Source: UMGS755 sp045595795 (GTDB lineage: Bacteria; Bacillota; Clostridia; UBA1381; UBA9506). From it: 42,844 nucleotides of DNA. The position numbers and the translations under genes are program-made. This document shows positions 31,880 to 40,102 of this stretch, in pieces; positions within the stretch are counted from its first letter, which is position 1; every line of letters starts with the position of its first letter. The stretch spans positions 1-42,844 of the forward strand of contig JAZOBC010000002.1 in assembly GCA_045595795.1 (NCBI GenBank). The letters run 5' to 3'. Below the pieces are notes generated by a model. It saw nothing but the letters and a program-made list of their open reading frames with translations, made no database searches and was not told the origin of the DNA.

Positions 31880-33334
31880 ATGCTTGAAAAATTAAATTTA
31901 ACAATGCTTGTAGACTTTTATGAATTTACCATGGCCAATGGCTATTTTGTGGAGGGCTTTGAAGATCAGATAGCTTATTTTGACATGTTCTTCCGCAAAG
32001 TGCCTGACGATGGTGGCTTTGCTATTATGGTGGGGCTGGAGCAGCTAATCGATTATATTAAAAATCTTAAATTTGATGATGGTGATATTGAATATTTAAG
32101 AAGCAAGGGCATTTTTGATGAGCGTTTTTTAGAATATCTGCGACATTTTGAATTTTCCTGTGATGTATGGAGCATGCCGGAGGGAACGCCTATATTCCCC
32201 ATGGAACCGATCGTAACGGTTCGTGGTCCGATTATTGAGGCGCAGTTCATTGAAACCATGCTGCTGCTCACCATTAACCATCAATCCCTGATTGCCACTA
32301 AGGCAAACCGCATTGTCCGTGCAGCAGATGGCCGTAGCGTGATGGAGTTTGGTTCACGCCGTGCTCAAGGTTATCATGGTGCGATTTTCGGTGCCAGAGC
32401 GGCCTATATTGCAGGCTGCAGTGGTACGGCATGTGCTATTTCTGACCGTAACTATGGCATTCCGGCACTGGGCACCATGGCTCATAGCTGGGTACAACTG
32501 TTTGATACGGAATACGAGGCATTTCGCGCTTATGCCGAAACCTATCCTCAGAATTGTATTTTGTTAGTAGATACCTATAATGTTCTTAAGTCGGGCATAC
32601 CCAATGCTATCCGCGTTTTCAATGAAGTGATTGTGCCCAAGGGCTTCCGCCCCAAGGGAATCCGCATTGATAGCGGCGACATTACCTATCTTTCCAAAAA
32701 AGCGCGGAAAATGTTAGATGATGCAGGCTTTAGCGATTGCACCATTACCGCATCTAACTCTTTAGATGAATATATCATTCGTGACACGCTGATGCAGGGT
32801 GCTCAAATTGATATGTATGGTGTCGGTGAAAGACTGATTACCTCTCGTTCTGAACCGGTTTTCGGTGGTGTTTATAAGCTGGCTGCCATTGAGCGTGACG
32901 GTGAGATTATTCCCAAAATTAAAATTAGTGAAAACACGGCGAAAATTACCAATCCCGGGTTTAAACAGGTATATCGTTTATATTCCAAGGAAACAGGGGA
33001 GGCCTTTGCCGATGTTATGACTCTGTTTCATGAAACCATTGATGATTCTGAGCCCTATGAAATTTTTGACCCTGAGCACACATGGAAACGCAAAAAAGTG
33101 GGTAATTTCGTTGCCAAGCCCTTGCTGGTTCAGATTTTTGATAAGGGAAAATGTGTGTATGAAAGTCCCGATGTGCACCAGATTAAGGCATATTGCAAGG
33201 AACAGATTGATATGCTTTGGGATGAGGTTATGCGCTTTGAAAATCCCCATCGCTATTATGTAGACTTGTCGCCATCCTTGTGGCGTATGAAGGAAGAATT
33301 GCTTGAAAAGTTCTCGGGCGGTGCTGAAAAATAA
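31880..33334 (+). CDS. pncB: Nicotinate phosphoribosyltransferase
   Basis: A 484-residue enzyme making nicotinate mononucleotide from nicotinate and PRPP, the Preiss-Handler entry to NAD. LTMLVDFYEFTMANGYF at the N-terminus, FGSRRAQG in the middle and the IRIDSGDITYLSKKARK phosphate-site region are typical of the long Firmicutes form. CGGAGGG precedes the start. First gene of a three-gene unit ending at 34714. Confidence 0.95.
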   Translation: MLEKLNLTMLVDFYEFTMANGYFVEGFEDQIAYFDMFFRKVPDDGGFAIMVGLEQLIDYIKNLKFDDGDIEYLRSKGIFDERFLEYLRHFEFSCDVWSMPEGTPIFPMEPIVTVRGPIIEAQFIETMLLLTINHQSLIATKANRIVRAADGRSVMEFGSRRAQGYHGAIFGARAAYIAGCSGTACAISDRNYGIPALGTMAHSWVQLFDTEYEAFRAYAETYPQNCILLVDTYNVLKSGIPNAIRVFNEVIVPKGFRPKGIRIDSGDITYLSKKARKMLDDAGFSDCTITASNSLDEYIIRDTLMQGAQIDMYGVGERLITSRSEPVFGGVYKLAAIERDGEIIPKIKISENTAKITNPGFKQVYRLYSKETGEAFADVMTLFHETIDDSEPYEIFDPEHTWKRKKVGNFVAKPLLVQIFDKGKCVYESPDVHQIKAYCKEQIDMLWDEVMRFENPHRYYVDLSPSLWRMKEELLEKFSGGAEK

Positions 33335-33357
33335 GTGATTTAGAAAAGAGGCATTCT

Positions 33358-34140
33358 ATGCGTGCATTGATTACAGGTGCCAGCTCCGGCATTGGCAGAG
33401 ACATGGCGCGGGTGTTGGCAGAGAAGGGCTATGATTTGGTTCTCACTGCCAGACGTGCCGACAGATTGGAAGCTTTGAAAGAGGAGCTTTCTTTAAAGGT
33501 AAAGGTTGAAGTGCTTTGCTTTGATTTGTCTTCTAAAGAATCCTGCTATGCACTCTATGAGCAGGCGGGGGAGATAGATGTGCTGATTAACAATGCAGGC
33601 TTTGGTCTGTTTGGCGACTTTTTAGAAACGGATTTAGACAAAGAACTTTCTATGCTCCATGTGAACGTGCGCGCCATGCATATTTTAATGAAGCTATATC
33701 TTGCAGATTTTGTTCGCCGTGACAGCGGTTATATTTTGAATGTGGCGTCTGCGGCTGGGTTTATGCCGGGCGGACCGATGCTGGATGCATATTATGCCAC
33801 CAAGGCTTACATACTGAATCTGTCGCGCTCGGTATCGAAGGGATTGTCTAAACGCAAGAGTCGCGTGGTTGTATCGGCACTTTGTCCCGGACCGGTTCAA
33901 ACAGAATTTGAGGCAGTGGCCGGCGTGGATTTTGCTTCTGTGGGCAAAAGCAGTATGTCCGTGGCACAATATGCCATTCGCGGTTTGTTTCGTGGTAAGC
34001 GTGTGATTGTGCCGGGCGTGATTTTCAAGCTGGGGCGATTTATCACGCGCCTGTTACCTGATGGGGTGCTGCTATCGGCAGCCTATGTGATTCAGGAACC
34101 AAGACGCCGCCGGGCAGAACAGGGGGGAAAGCATGAGTAA
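33358..34140 (+). CDS. Short-chain dehydrogenase/reductase
   Basis: A 260-residue classical SDR with TGASSGIG at 6-13, NNAG near 78-81, S131 in NVASAAG, and Y145-x3-K149. It resembles the DltE/YqjQ-like group of SDRs. It uses NAD(P) to oxidise or reduce a keto/hydroxyl group; the substrate is unknown. The C-terminus is basic (RRRRAEQGGK). It starts 23 bp after pncB and overlaps the next gene by 8 nt. Confidence 0.9.
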   Translation: MRALITGASSGIGRDMARVLAEKGYDLVLTARRADRLEALKEELSLKVKVEVLCFDLSSKESCYALYEQAGEIDVLINNAGFGLFGDFLETDLDKELSMLHVNVRAMHILMKLYLADFVRRDSGYILNVASAAGFMPGGPMLDAYYATKAYILNLSRSVSKGLSKRKSRVVVSALCPGPVQTEFEAVAGVDFASVGKSSMSVAQYAIRGLFRGKRVIVPGVIFKLGRFITRLLPDGVLLSAAYVIQEPRRRRAEQGGKHE

Positions 34141-34714
34141 AAAAGAAGAATTTATTTCTTTATATCATCAATATATTCATCGTGAGGGTTCAGAAAAGCT
34201 GCTGGATTATCTGCTGTCTTCTTCCAGTGATTTTTTCACTGCGCCCGCCAGTACGCGGTTTCACGGTTCTTATAGCGGCGGCTTAGTGGAGCATAGCGTG
34301 AATGTATATCACTGCTTGAAGGACTATCTTGCACGTCCTCGCGTGCGCGATACTTACGGTCTTGTTCCGAGTGATGAAACTGTGGCAATTGTTTCGCTGC
34401 TTCACGATGTTTGCAAAATTAATTGCTATCATGAGGGCACGCGGAATGTCAAGGGCGCAGATGGTAAATGGATGACGGTGCCCACCTATGATTTTAATGA
34501 TGAAATGCCTTATGGCCATGGAGAAAAGTCGGTTTATATCATCACCGGCTTTATGCGGCTGACCCGTGAAGAGGCGTTTGCCATCCGTTATCATATGGGA
34601 TTTGCAGAAGATGAAAGCAAGCGCAATGTAGGAAAAAGTTTTGAACTCTATCCGCTTGGATTTGCGCTTCATACGGCCGATATGGAGGCAACATATTTCT
34701 TGGAGAAAGATTAA
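34133..34714 (+). CDS. HD-domain hydrolase
   Basis: A 193-residue protein with HD-domain ligands: H54 in LVEHSV, H91-D92 in LLHDVCK, a middle histidine in YGHGEKS, and a late aspartate in LHTADM. HD proteins are metal-dependent phosphohydrolases acting on nucleotides or nucleic acids. This small form is common and uncharacterised in Firmicutes. Its start overlaps the SDR stop and follows GGGGG. Last gene before a terminator. Confidence 0.85.
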   Translation: MSKKEEFISLYHQYIHREGSEKLLDYLLSSSSDFFTAPASTRFHGSYSGGLVEHSVNVYHCLKDYLARPRVRDTYGLVPSDETVAIVSLLHDVCKINCYHEGTRNVKGADGKWMTVPTYDFNDEMPYGHGEKSVYIITGFMRLTREEAFAIRYHMGFAEDESKRNVGKSFELYPLGFALHTADMEATYFLEKD

Positions 34715-34718
34715 CAAT

Positions 34719-34755
34719 AAAAAACCGTATGTTTTATTTTGCATGCGGTTTTTTT
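34719..34755 (+). terminator. Terminator after the pncB unit
   Basis: AAAAAACCGTATG (34719-34731) pairs with CATGCGGTTTTTT (34742-34754) with one G-U, followed by more T. Confidence 0.85.
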
Positions 34756-34779
34756 CTTTTAATTTTTTCTATAAAATGA

Positions 34780-34808
34780 TTGACAAACAAACATCTCTGT
34801 GATAAGAT
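34780..34808 (+). promoter_or_regulatory. Promoter of the epimerase-aldolase-sdaAB operon
   Basis: TTGACA (34780-34785), 17-bp spacer, TAAGAT (34803-34808). The start site should lie near 34815, inside a palindrome. Confidence 0.75.
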
Positions 34809-34821
34809 AACTATATAGTTA
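34808..34821. promoter_or_regulatory. Candidate operator: 14-bp palindrome at the transcription start
   Basis: TAACTATATAGTTA is a perfect palindrome starting at the last base of the -10 box and covering the likely +1. ATAAG before it and CTTAT after it are also complementary, offset by one base. A bound repressor would block initiation; the TetR-family gene in the same operon is a candidate. Confidence 0.55.
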
Positions 34822-34853
34822 CTTATATAAAAAATAAATGGAGGGATATACCT

Positions 34854-35870
34854 ATGTGGACTGAGGAAAAATTAGACCAACTGTTAACCGAACCGTCACA
34901 AGCCCTGATAGATGATATGAAGAAAATTAAGGGCGACATTATGGTGCTGGGCGCCGGCGGTAAAATGGGACCGACGCTTTGTATTTTAGCAAAAAATGCA
35001 ATTGCCCGTGCCGGCATTAATAAGCGTGTGATTGCGGTTTCACGTTTTACTGACCCCATTGCAACCGAGCTGTTACATAAGCATGAGGTAGAAACCATTA
35101 GCTGCGACCTGTTAGATGTTGCAAAGCTTAATGAACTGCCTGAGGTAGAAAATGTGATTTATATGGCAGGCCGTAAGTTCGGTACAGATGGTTCCGAGTG
35201 GCAGACCTGGGCTATGAACGCTACACTGCCTGCATTTGTTGTTGAGAAGTTTAAGAAATCCAATATCGTTGTATTCTCTTCCGGCAATATTTATCCCATC
35301 GTGCCTCTGTCTTCCGGCGGTTGCACCGAAAAGGATAAGGTTGGCCCCATCGGCGAATATACCATGAGCTGCCTGGCTCGTGAACGTGCTTTTGAATATG
35401 GTGCAAATCATTTCGGTACAAACATTTTTATCTACCGCTTGAATTTTGCTGTTGATCTGCGTTATGGCGTTTTATATGACATGGCAGACAAAATTATGAA
35501 GGGTCAGCCCATCAGCATTACCACACCGGTACTGAATTGCATCTGGCAGGGTAGTGCGAATGAAATTGCCATTCGTGGTCTTTTGCATGCATCTTCTCCG
35601 GCTAAAATCATGAATGTTACCGGTCCTGAAACTGTTTCCATCAAAAAGGCTGCTCTGCAGTTGGGTGAAATCCTGGGGAAAGAACCCATCTTTGAAGGTG
35701 AACCCGGCAATGATGCATACTTAAATGATGCGTCTGATGCAATGGAAATCTTTGGTTATCCCTCTGTCAGCATTAAAACCTTGATTCGTTGGCAGGCTGA
35801 ATGGATTTTAGACGGTGGCCGTGCTTTAGGCAAACCGACCCACTTTGAAGAAAGAAAAGGAAGCTATTAA
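34854..35870 (+). CDS. NAD-dependent epimerase/dehydratase-like protein lacking the YxxxK lysine
   Basis: A 338-residue extended-SDR-type protein. VLGAGGKMG (31-39) is the dinucleotide motif, FSSGNIYP (141-148) the serine region. The catalytic tyrosine position is Y169, but the residue four further on is C173, not lysine. YxxxK is normally needed for SDR catalysis, so activity may be changed or the protein may only bind NAD and sugar. It is first in an operon with a DapA-family aldolase (23 bp downstream), suggesting sugar-acid or related carbohydrate catabolism. Start has GGAGGG. Confidence 0.8.
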   Translation: MWTEEKLDQLLTEPSQALIDDMKKIKGDIMVLGAGGKMGPTLCILAKNAIARAGINKRVIAVSRFTDPIATELLHKHEVETISCDLLDVAKLNELPEVENVIYMAGRKFGTDGSEWQTWAMNATLPAFVVEKFKKSNIVVFSSGNIYPIVPLSSGGCTEKDKVGPIGEYTMSCLARERAFEYGANHFGTNIFIYRLNFAVDLRYGVLYDMADKIMKGQPISITTPVLNCIWQGSANEIAIRGLLHASSPAKIMNVTGPETVSIKKAALQLGEILGKEPIFEGEPGNDAYLNDASDAMEIFGYPSVSIKTLIRWQAEWILDGGRALGKPTHFEERKGSY

Positions 35871-35893
35871 AACTAATTTAGAGGTGAAGAAAA

Positions 35894-36946
35894 ATGGATA
35901 GACACGCAAAAGCATTGGAAATCTTAGCAGGCGGTACCGTGATTCCTGCAACCCCGTTAGCACTGGATGCAAATAGACAGTTTGACGAAAAGCAACAACG
36001 TCTGTTAACCCGTTATTACTTAGAAGCTGGTTCCGGCGGTATTGCAACTGCTGTACACAGCACACAGTTTGAAATTCGTGACCCTGAAGTAAATCTGTTT
36101 GAAACCGTTTTAAAAACAGTTTCCAGCGTGATTGATGAATATGAAGCTGAAACCGGTAAGGTGATTGTGAAAGTCTGCGGCGTTTGCGGTAAGGCAGACC
36201 AGGCTGTTCGCGAAGCAAAGCTGGCAAAATCTTATGGCTATGATGCTGTTTTATTGAGCCCCGGCGGACTCAAGGATTTAAGCGAAGCTGACATGATCGA
36301 GCGCACCAAGGCTGTTGCAGCTGAAATGCCTGTCATCGGCTTCTATCTCCAGCCCTCTGTTGGCGGACGTGTGTTCAGCTATTCTTATTGGGAACAGATT
36401 TGTGAAATCCCCAACGTGGTTGCCATTAAGTGCGCGCCCTTTAACCGTTACCTAACCTTAGATGTTGTGAGAGCCTGCGCACTTTCTTCTCGCGCAGATG
36501 AAATCACGCTCTACACCGGTAACGATGACAACATCGTGGTTGACCTGTTAACAGAATATCGCTTCACAAAGAACGGTAAAACTGTTACCAAGCGTTTTTC
36601 CGGTGGTCTGTTAGGTCACTGGTGCGTATGGACTAATCGTGTGGCTGAAATGTTTGGTAGCCTCCAGAATCAGGATGCAACACCTGAACTGTTAACCTTA
36701 GCAGCAGAAATTACTGATGCCAATGCGGTTGTATTTGATGCAGCAAACGGTTTTGCAGGCTGCATTCCGGGTATTCATGAGGTTCTGCGTCGTCAGGGTC
36801 TTTTAAAGGGTATCTGGTGCCTCAATCCTGATGAAGTTCTTTCTCCCGGTCAGGCAGAGGAATTAGACCGCATCAGCGAAATGTATCCCCATCTTTGTGA
36901 TGATGCTTTCGTCAAAGACTTTTTAAAACGCCATGAATGTGTTTGA
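35894..36946 (+). CDS. Dihydrodipicolinate synthase/N-acetylneuraminate lyase family aldolase
   Basis: A 350-residue class I aldolase-type barrel. K179 in VVAIKCAP is the Schiff-base lysine and Y151 in GFYLQP stands at the catalytic tyrosine. The family GxxGE near the N-terminus is changed (GSGGIATAVHST). It is about 55 residues longer than typical DapA, with extra sequence at the C-terminus. Not a biosynthetic DapA by context: it lies between an epimerase-like gene and L-serine dehydratase genes. Members of this superfamily cleave or form pyruvate-derived sugar acids. AGAGGTGAAG precedes the start; it overlaps sdaAB by 14 nt. Confidence 0.85.
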   Translation: MDRHAKALEILAGGTVIPATPLALDANRQFDEKQQRLLTRYYLEAGSGGIATAVHSTQFEIRDPEVNLFETVLKTVSSVIDEYEAETGKVIVKVCGVCGKADQAVREAKLAKSYGYDAVLLSPGGLKDLSEADMIERTKAVAAEMPVIGFYLQPSVGGRVFSYSYWEQICEIPNVVAIKCAPFNRYLTLDVVRACALSSRADEITLYTGNDDNIVVDLLTEYRFTKNGKTVTKRFSGGLLGHWCVWTNRVAEMFGSLQNQDATPELLTLAAEITDANAVVFDAANGFAGCIPGIHEVLRRQGLLKGIWCLNPDEVLSPGQAEELDRISEMYPHLCDDAFVKDFLKRHECV

Positions 36947-37598
36947 TATTATCGGTCCTGTTATGATAGGCCCCTCCAGTTCTCATACTGCAGGGGCTTC
37001 TCGTGCAGGCCTCGTGGTACGCTATCTATTGGGCGCAGAACCTATTCGCGCCACTATAACGCTTTATGGCTCATTTGCTCAGACCTATGCCGGTCACGGT
37101 GCTGACCGTGCCATTGTAGGCGGCATTTTAGGCTATAGTTCCGGAGACCCTCGGATTCGTGACAGCTTTCGTCACGCAAAAGAGCAGGGTCTTTCTTTTC
37201 ATTTTATTATTTCGGATGAAGAAGCCGGACATCCCAATACGGCAAAAATTGAGCTGGAGGATGCGGAGGGCAAACAGGTTTGTGCTGTGGTGCGTTCTGT
37301 TGGAGGCGGCGTTGTCAATGTGGTAGAAATTGACGGCGGTGACGTGATGTTTTCTGCCGAATATGACACCACAGTCATCTTTAATGATGATAAACCCGGT
37401 GCCATTGCTCGTCTTTCGGCGGTGTTTGCCGAAAATGGCATTAACATCGCCTTTATGAGAGTGTTCCGAAAATACGAAGGAAAGGACGCGATTATGGTGA
37501 TTGAAACTGATCAGCCGGTCAGTGAAGCGGTTTTAACAAGGCTACAGTCCTCGACCCACATCAGAAAGGTCATCACCATACCGCCACTTACATCATGA
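36933..37598 (+). CDS. sdaAB: L-serine dehydratase, iron-sulfur-dependent, beta subunit
   Basis: A 221-residue subunit. GPVMIGPSSSHTAGASRAG at the N-terminus is the family signature. The C-terminal ~75 residues form an ACT domain (DKPGAIARLS, ENGINIAFMRV). With SdaAA it converts L-serine to pyruvate and ammonia using a [4Fe-4S] cluster. It overlaps the aldolase gene by 14 nt and sdaAA by 4 nt, so translation is tightly coupled. Placement after an aldolase suggests both feed pyruvate metabolism. Confidence 0.95.
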   Translation: MNVFDIIGPVMIGPSSSHTAGASRAGLVVRYLLGAEPIRATITLYGSFAQTYAGHGADRAIVGGILGYSSGDPRIRDSFRHAKEQGLSFHFIISDEEAGHPNTAKIELEDAEGKQVCAVVRSVGGGVVNVVEIDGGDVMFSAEYDTTVIFNDDKPGAIARLSAVFAENGINIAFMRVFRKYEGKDAIMVIETDQPVSEAVLTRLQSSTHIRKVITIPPLTS

Positions 37599-38470
37599 TT
37601 GAAGAATTAAAATCTTTAGATGCCCTGGCAACAGAAGCCGAACAACAGGGCAAAACATTATCAGAACTGACCATAGAACTGCAGGCAAAAACCATGAAAA
37701 CCACACCGGAAGCGTTGTGGGGCAAGATGCATGAAAATCTTTTGATTATGCGCGAGTCAGCCGAGCAAGGCATGCAGGAAACGTCCTCTGCCAGTGGATT
37801 ATCCGGCGGTTTAGCTAAAAAACTTGCAAGTCATTCGACAGGACTTTTGGGTGACGTGGCACATAGGGCAGCGGTTTATGCCTTGGCTATTGCAGAGCAT
37901 AACGCTTGCATGGGCCGGATTGTGGCATCTCCCACGGCAGGCTCGTGTGGTATTTTGCCCGGTGTGTTACTTGCCTTGGGAGAAAAAAAGGCCCTTTCTG
38001 ACGAAGCGTTGGTAAAAGGCTTATTTAATGCCGGTGCTGTTGGCATGGTCATTGCACAAAACGCCAGTCTATCCGGTGCACAGGGCGGTTGTGCGGCAGA
38101 GTGTGGCAGTGCCGGCGCTATGGCGGCATCTGCGGCAGTAGAATTGTGTGGCGGAACGCCCTCTATGTGTGCCGATGCTTGTGCTTTGGCACTGAAAGCG
38201 GTGATGGGATTGGTATGTGACCCCGTTGCCGGTTTGGTTGAAGTTCCTTGCATTAAGCGTAATGCCTCCGGTGCGGTGATTGCATTGACTTCGGCAGAAT
38301 TGGTGCTTGCCGGTATTGGCAGCGTGATTTGTGCCGACCAGGTGATTGGAGCCATGAAAAGCGTTGGCTGCATGATGCATGAATCTTTAAAAGAAACCTC
38401 TTTGGGCGGCTTAGCAGCAACCAAAACAGGCAAAGAGATTGAAGAACGGCTTCGCCAAAGGAGGGTATGA
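37595..38470 (+). CDS. sdaAA: L-serine dehydratase, iron-sulfur-dependent, alpha subunit
   Basis: A 291-residue subunit carrying the [4Fe-4S] cluster. Conserved contexts include EHNACMGRIVASPTAGSCG (C105, C118) and a later glycine- and cysteine-rich core (AQGGCAAECGSAGAM, LVCDPVAGLVEVPC). It forms the serine dehydratase with the beta subunit encoded just upstream (4-nt overlap). The enzyme is oxygen-sensitive, consistent with an anaerobe. Confidence 0.96.
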   Translation: MIEELKSLDALATEAEQQGKTLSELTIELQAKTMKTTPEALWGKMHENLLIMRESAEQGMQETSSASGLSGGLAKKLASHSTGLLGDVAHRAAVYALAIAEHNACMGRIVASPTAGSCGILPGVLLALGEKKALSDEALVKGLFNAGAVGMVIAQNASLSGAQGGCAAECGSAGAMAASAAVELCGGTPSMCADACALALKAVMGLVCDPVAGLVEVPCIKRNASGAVIALTSAELVLAGIGSVICADQVIGAMKSVGCMMHESLKETSLGGLAATKTGKEIEERLRQRRV

Positions 38471-38471
38471 C

Positions 38472-39089
38472 TTGAAACGGTCTGATATTACAAAGCAAAA
38501 ACTGCTTGCAGCAGCGGAAGAGGCATTTGCGGAGAAAGGTCTTTACGGTGCTCGTGTGGATGAAATTTCAGAAGCAGCCGGCGTGAATAAGCGCATGCTG
38601 TATGCATATTTCGGTAGCAAAGAGCAGCTGTATGTGGCCGTTTTGGAAGATGTGTATGCCAGAATGGCCGAGGGTGAAGAGGAGCTTTTTAATCAGCAGC
38701 TTGACAGCAAAGAGATGGTCAAAAAAATCATTGAGCATTTCTTTGTTTTCTTATATGAGAATCCCAGCTTTACGAAAATGGTTCTATGGGAGAACCTAAA
38801 TGAAGCGCAATATCTAAAGGAATCCGGCGCAATGGCAACCAAAGGTGTTTCTATTGACCTATTGCGAAAGGTTTTATGTCAGGGTGTGGAGCAGGGTGTT
38901 TTCCGTCAAGATTTGGACGTGGAAGAAATGGTTTTATCCATTAACATGTTCTGTTTTTCCTATTTTTCAAATATCCATACCATGGCATATATTATGAATA
39001 AGAATTTCTCCGGCAGAGCCGAAATTGAAAAGCGTTGTGCTCATATTACGGATATCATTCTTCGCTACATTGTTCGTGGAGAAGCTTAG
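38472..39089 (+). CDS. TetR/AcrR-family transcriptional regulator
   Basis: A 205-residue repressor-type protein. The N-terminal TetR helix-turn-helix spans about 5-50 (ITKQKLLAAAEEAFAEKG, VDEISEAAGVNKRMLYAYFG); the C-terminal ligand domain is variable. I place the start at TTG 38472 (MKRSDITK), preceded by GGAGGG at 6-7 nt; an ATG at 38439 would overlap sdaAA by 32 nt and has no ribosome site. It probably controls its own operon, perhaps through the palindrome at 34808. The ligand is unknown. Confidence 0.88.
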   Translation: MKRSDITKQKLLAAAEEAFAEKGLYGARVDEISEAAGVNKRMLYAYFGSKEQLYVAVLEDVYARMAEGEEELFNQQLDSKEMVKKIIEHFFVFLYENPSFTKMVLWENLNEAQYLKESGAMATKGVSIDLLRKVLCQGVEQGVFRQDLDVEEMVLSINMFCFSYFSNIHTMAYIMNKNFSGRAEIEKRCAHITDIILRYIVRGEA

Positions 39090-39107
39090 AGGTTGGGAGG
39101 AAGCATG

Positions 39108-40064
39108 ATGCGCATTGCATTGATTGGTGCGGGATGTTTTGGGCAAAACCATAAGCTTGCAATCAGCAAGCGAAGTGACTGTAAGCTTGCCGCAGTTTGC
39201 GATTTGAATCTGGAACGTGCGTTGGCACTGGTAGAAGGCACCGATGCTAAAATTTACGCAGATTATCACGAAATGCTGGCACAAGAACAGTTAGATGGTG
39301 TCATTTTAAATTTACCCCATTTTTTACATAAAAGTGTGACCATAGACTGTTTAGAGCAGGGCGTGGCTGTTTTGGTTGAAAAGCCCATGGCTCTGTCTGT
39401 GGCAGAATGTGATGCCATGATTGAGGCGTCACAGCGGACACAAATGCCCTTGACGGTTGGGCATTTATCCTCTTACATACCGGCTACAAGACGCATCAAA
39501 GAATTGGTTAAAAAAGAGACTCTCGGCAAGCTTTGCTCCATTGTAGAAATCCGCAATAAGGATTATTTTACAAATCGTCCGGAGTGGTTTTTAGATAAGA
39601 AGCTTTCCGGCGGTGGTATCACCATGAACTTGGGTGCTCATTTTATTGATAAGGTATTGTATGTAACAGATGCCTTGCCTGAACGCATTGTGGCAACGGG
39701 AAATAATTTTCTCACAGATCATACCGTTGAGGCAGCTTCCCACGTTCAGTTAACTCTCACAAACGGTGTTATTGCTTCGGGCACTTATTGTGGCTCGAAG
39801 GGGGCTGAGCATCAGGAAACTACTTTCTTTTTCACCAATGGAATCGCGCAGATTCGCGGTGGTATGGAGCTTTGGATGTCGGAAGGAAATGCGCCTCTTG
39901 TGAAAATTGATGTAGAGGATGCAGATACTATCTTTGAACATGCTTTAGAGACAGAGTTGCAAGAATTTTTGAAGTTAATTCGGGGCGAGGAAAATTGCGC
40001 TACAAAAGTCGAACACGCACGAAATGTTATTTGTGTGTTAGAACAGGCATTGAGCCAAATATAA
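39108..40064 (+). CDS. Gfo/Idh/MocA-family oxidoreductase
   Basis: A 318-residue NAD(P)-dependent sugar-type dehydrogenase. IGAGCFGQ (6-13) is the dinucleotide motif, VEKPMA holds the conserved lysine K92, and GGGITMNLGAHFID has the catalytic-region aspartate/histidine. The family oxidises or reduces sugars, inositols and sugar acids. Two adjacent ATGs (39105, 39108) follow GGGAGG; 39108 has better spacing. Last gene of the forward operon, which combines an epimerase-like protein, an aldolase and this dehydrogenase. Confidence 0.9.
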   Translation: MRIALIGAGCFGQNHKLAISKRSDCKLAAVCDLNLERALALVEGTDAKIYADYHEMLAQEQLDGVILNLPHFLHKSVTIDCLEQGVAVLVEKPMALSVAECDAMIEASQRTQMPLTVGHLSSYIPATRRIKELVKKETLGKLCSIVEIRNKDYFTNRPEWFLDKKLSGGGITMNLGAHFIDKVLYVTDALPERIVATGNNFLTDHTVEAASHVQLTLTNGVIASGTYCGSKGAEHQETTFFFTNGIAQIRGGMELWMSEGNAPLVKIDVEDADTIFEHALETELQEFLKLIRGEENCATKVEHARNVICVLEQALSQI

Positions 40065-40095
40065 AAAAGAACTGCCAAGTAGGCAGTTCTTTTTT
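40063..40095. terminator. Bidirectional terminator between convergent genes
   Basis: Perfect 14-bp stem (40063-40076 with 40082-40095), 5-nt loop and T6 on each strand. It overlaps the stop codon of the oxidoreductase and also serves the reverse operon ending at 40103. Confidence 0.92.
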
Positions 40096-40102
40096 ATAGT
40101 AT

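Noticed and set aside
37876..38433. 185-codon minus-strand open frame
   Set aside because: Antisense to the strongly conserved sdaAA sequence; Ala/Pro-rich translation typical of a reverse shadow.
38439..38471. ATG start for the TetR gene inside sdaAA
   Set aside because: No ribosome site; TTG 38472 has GGAGGG and a standard TetR N-terminus.
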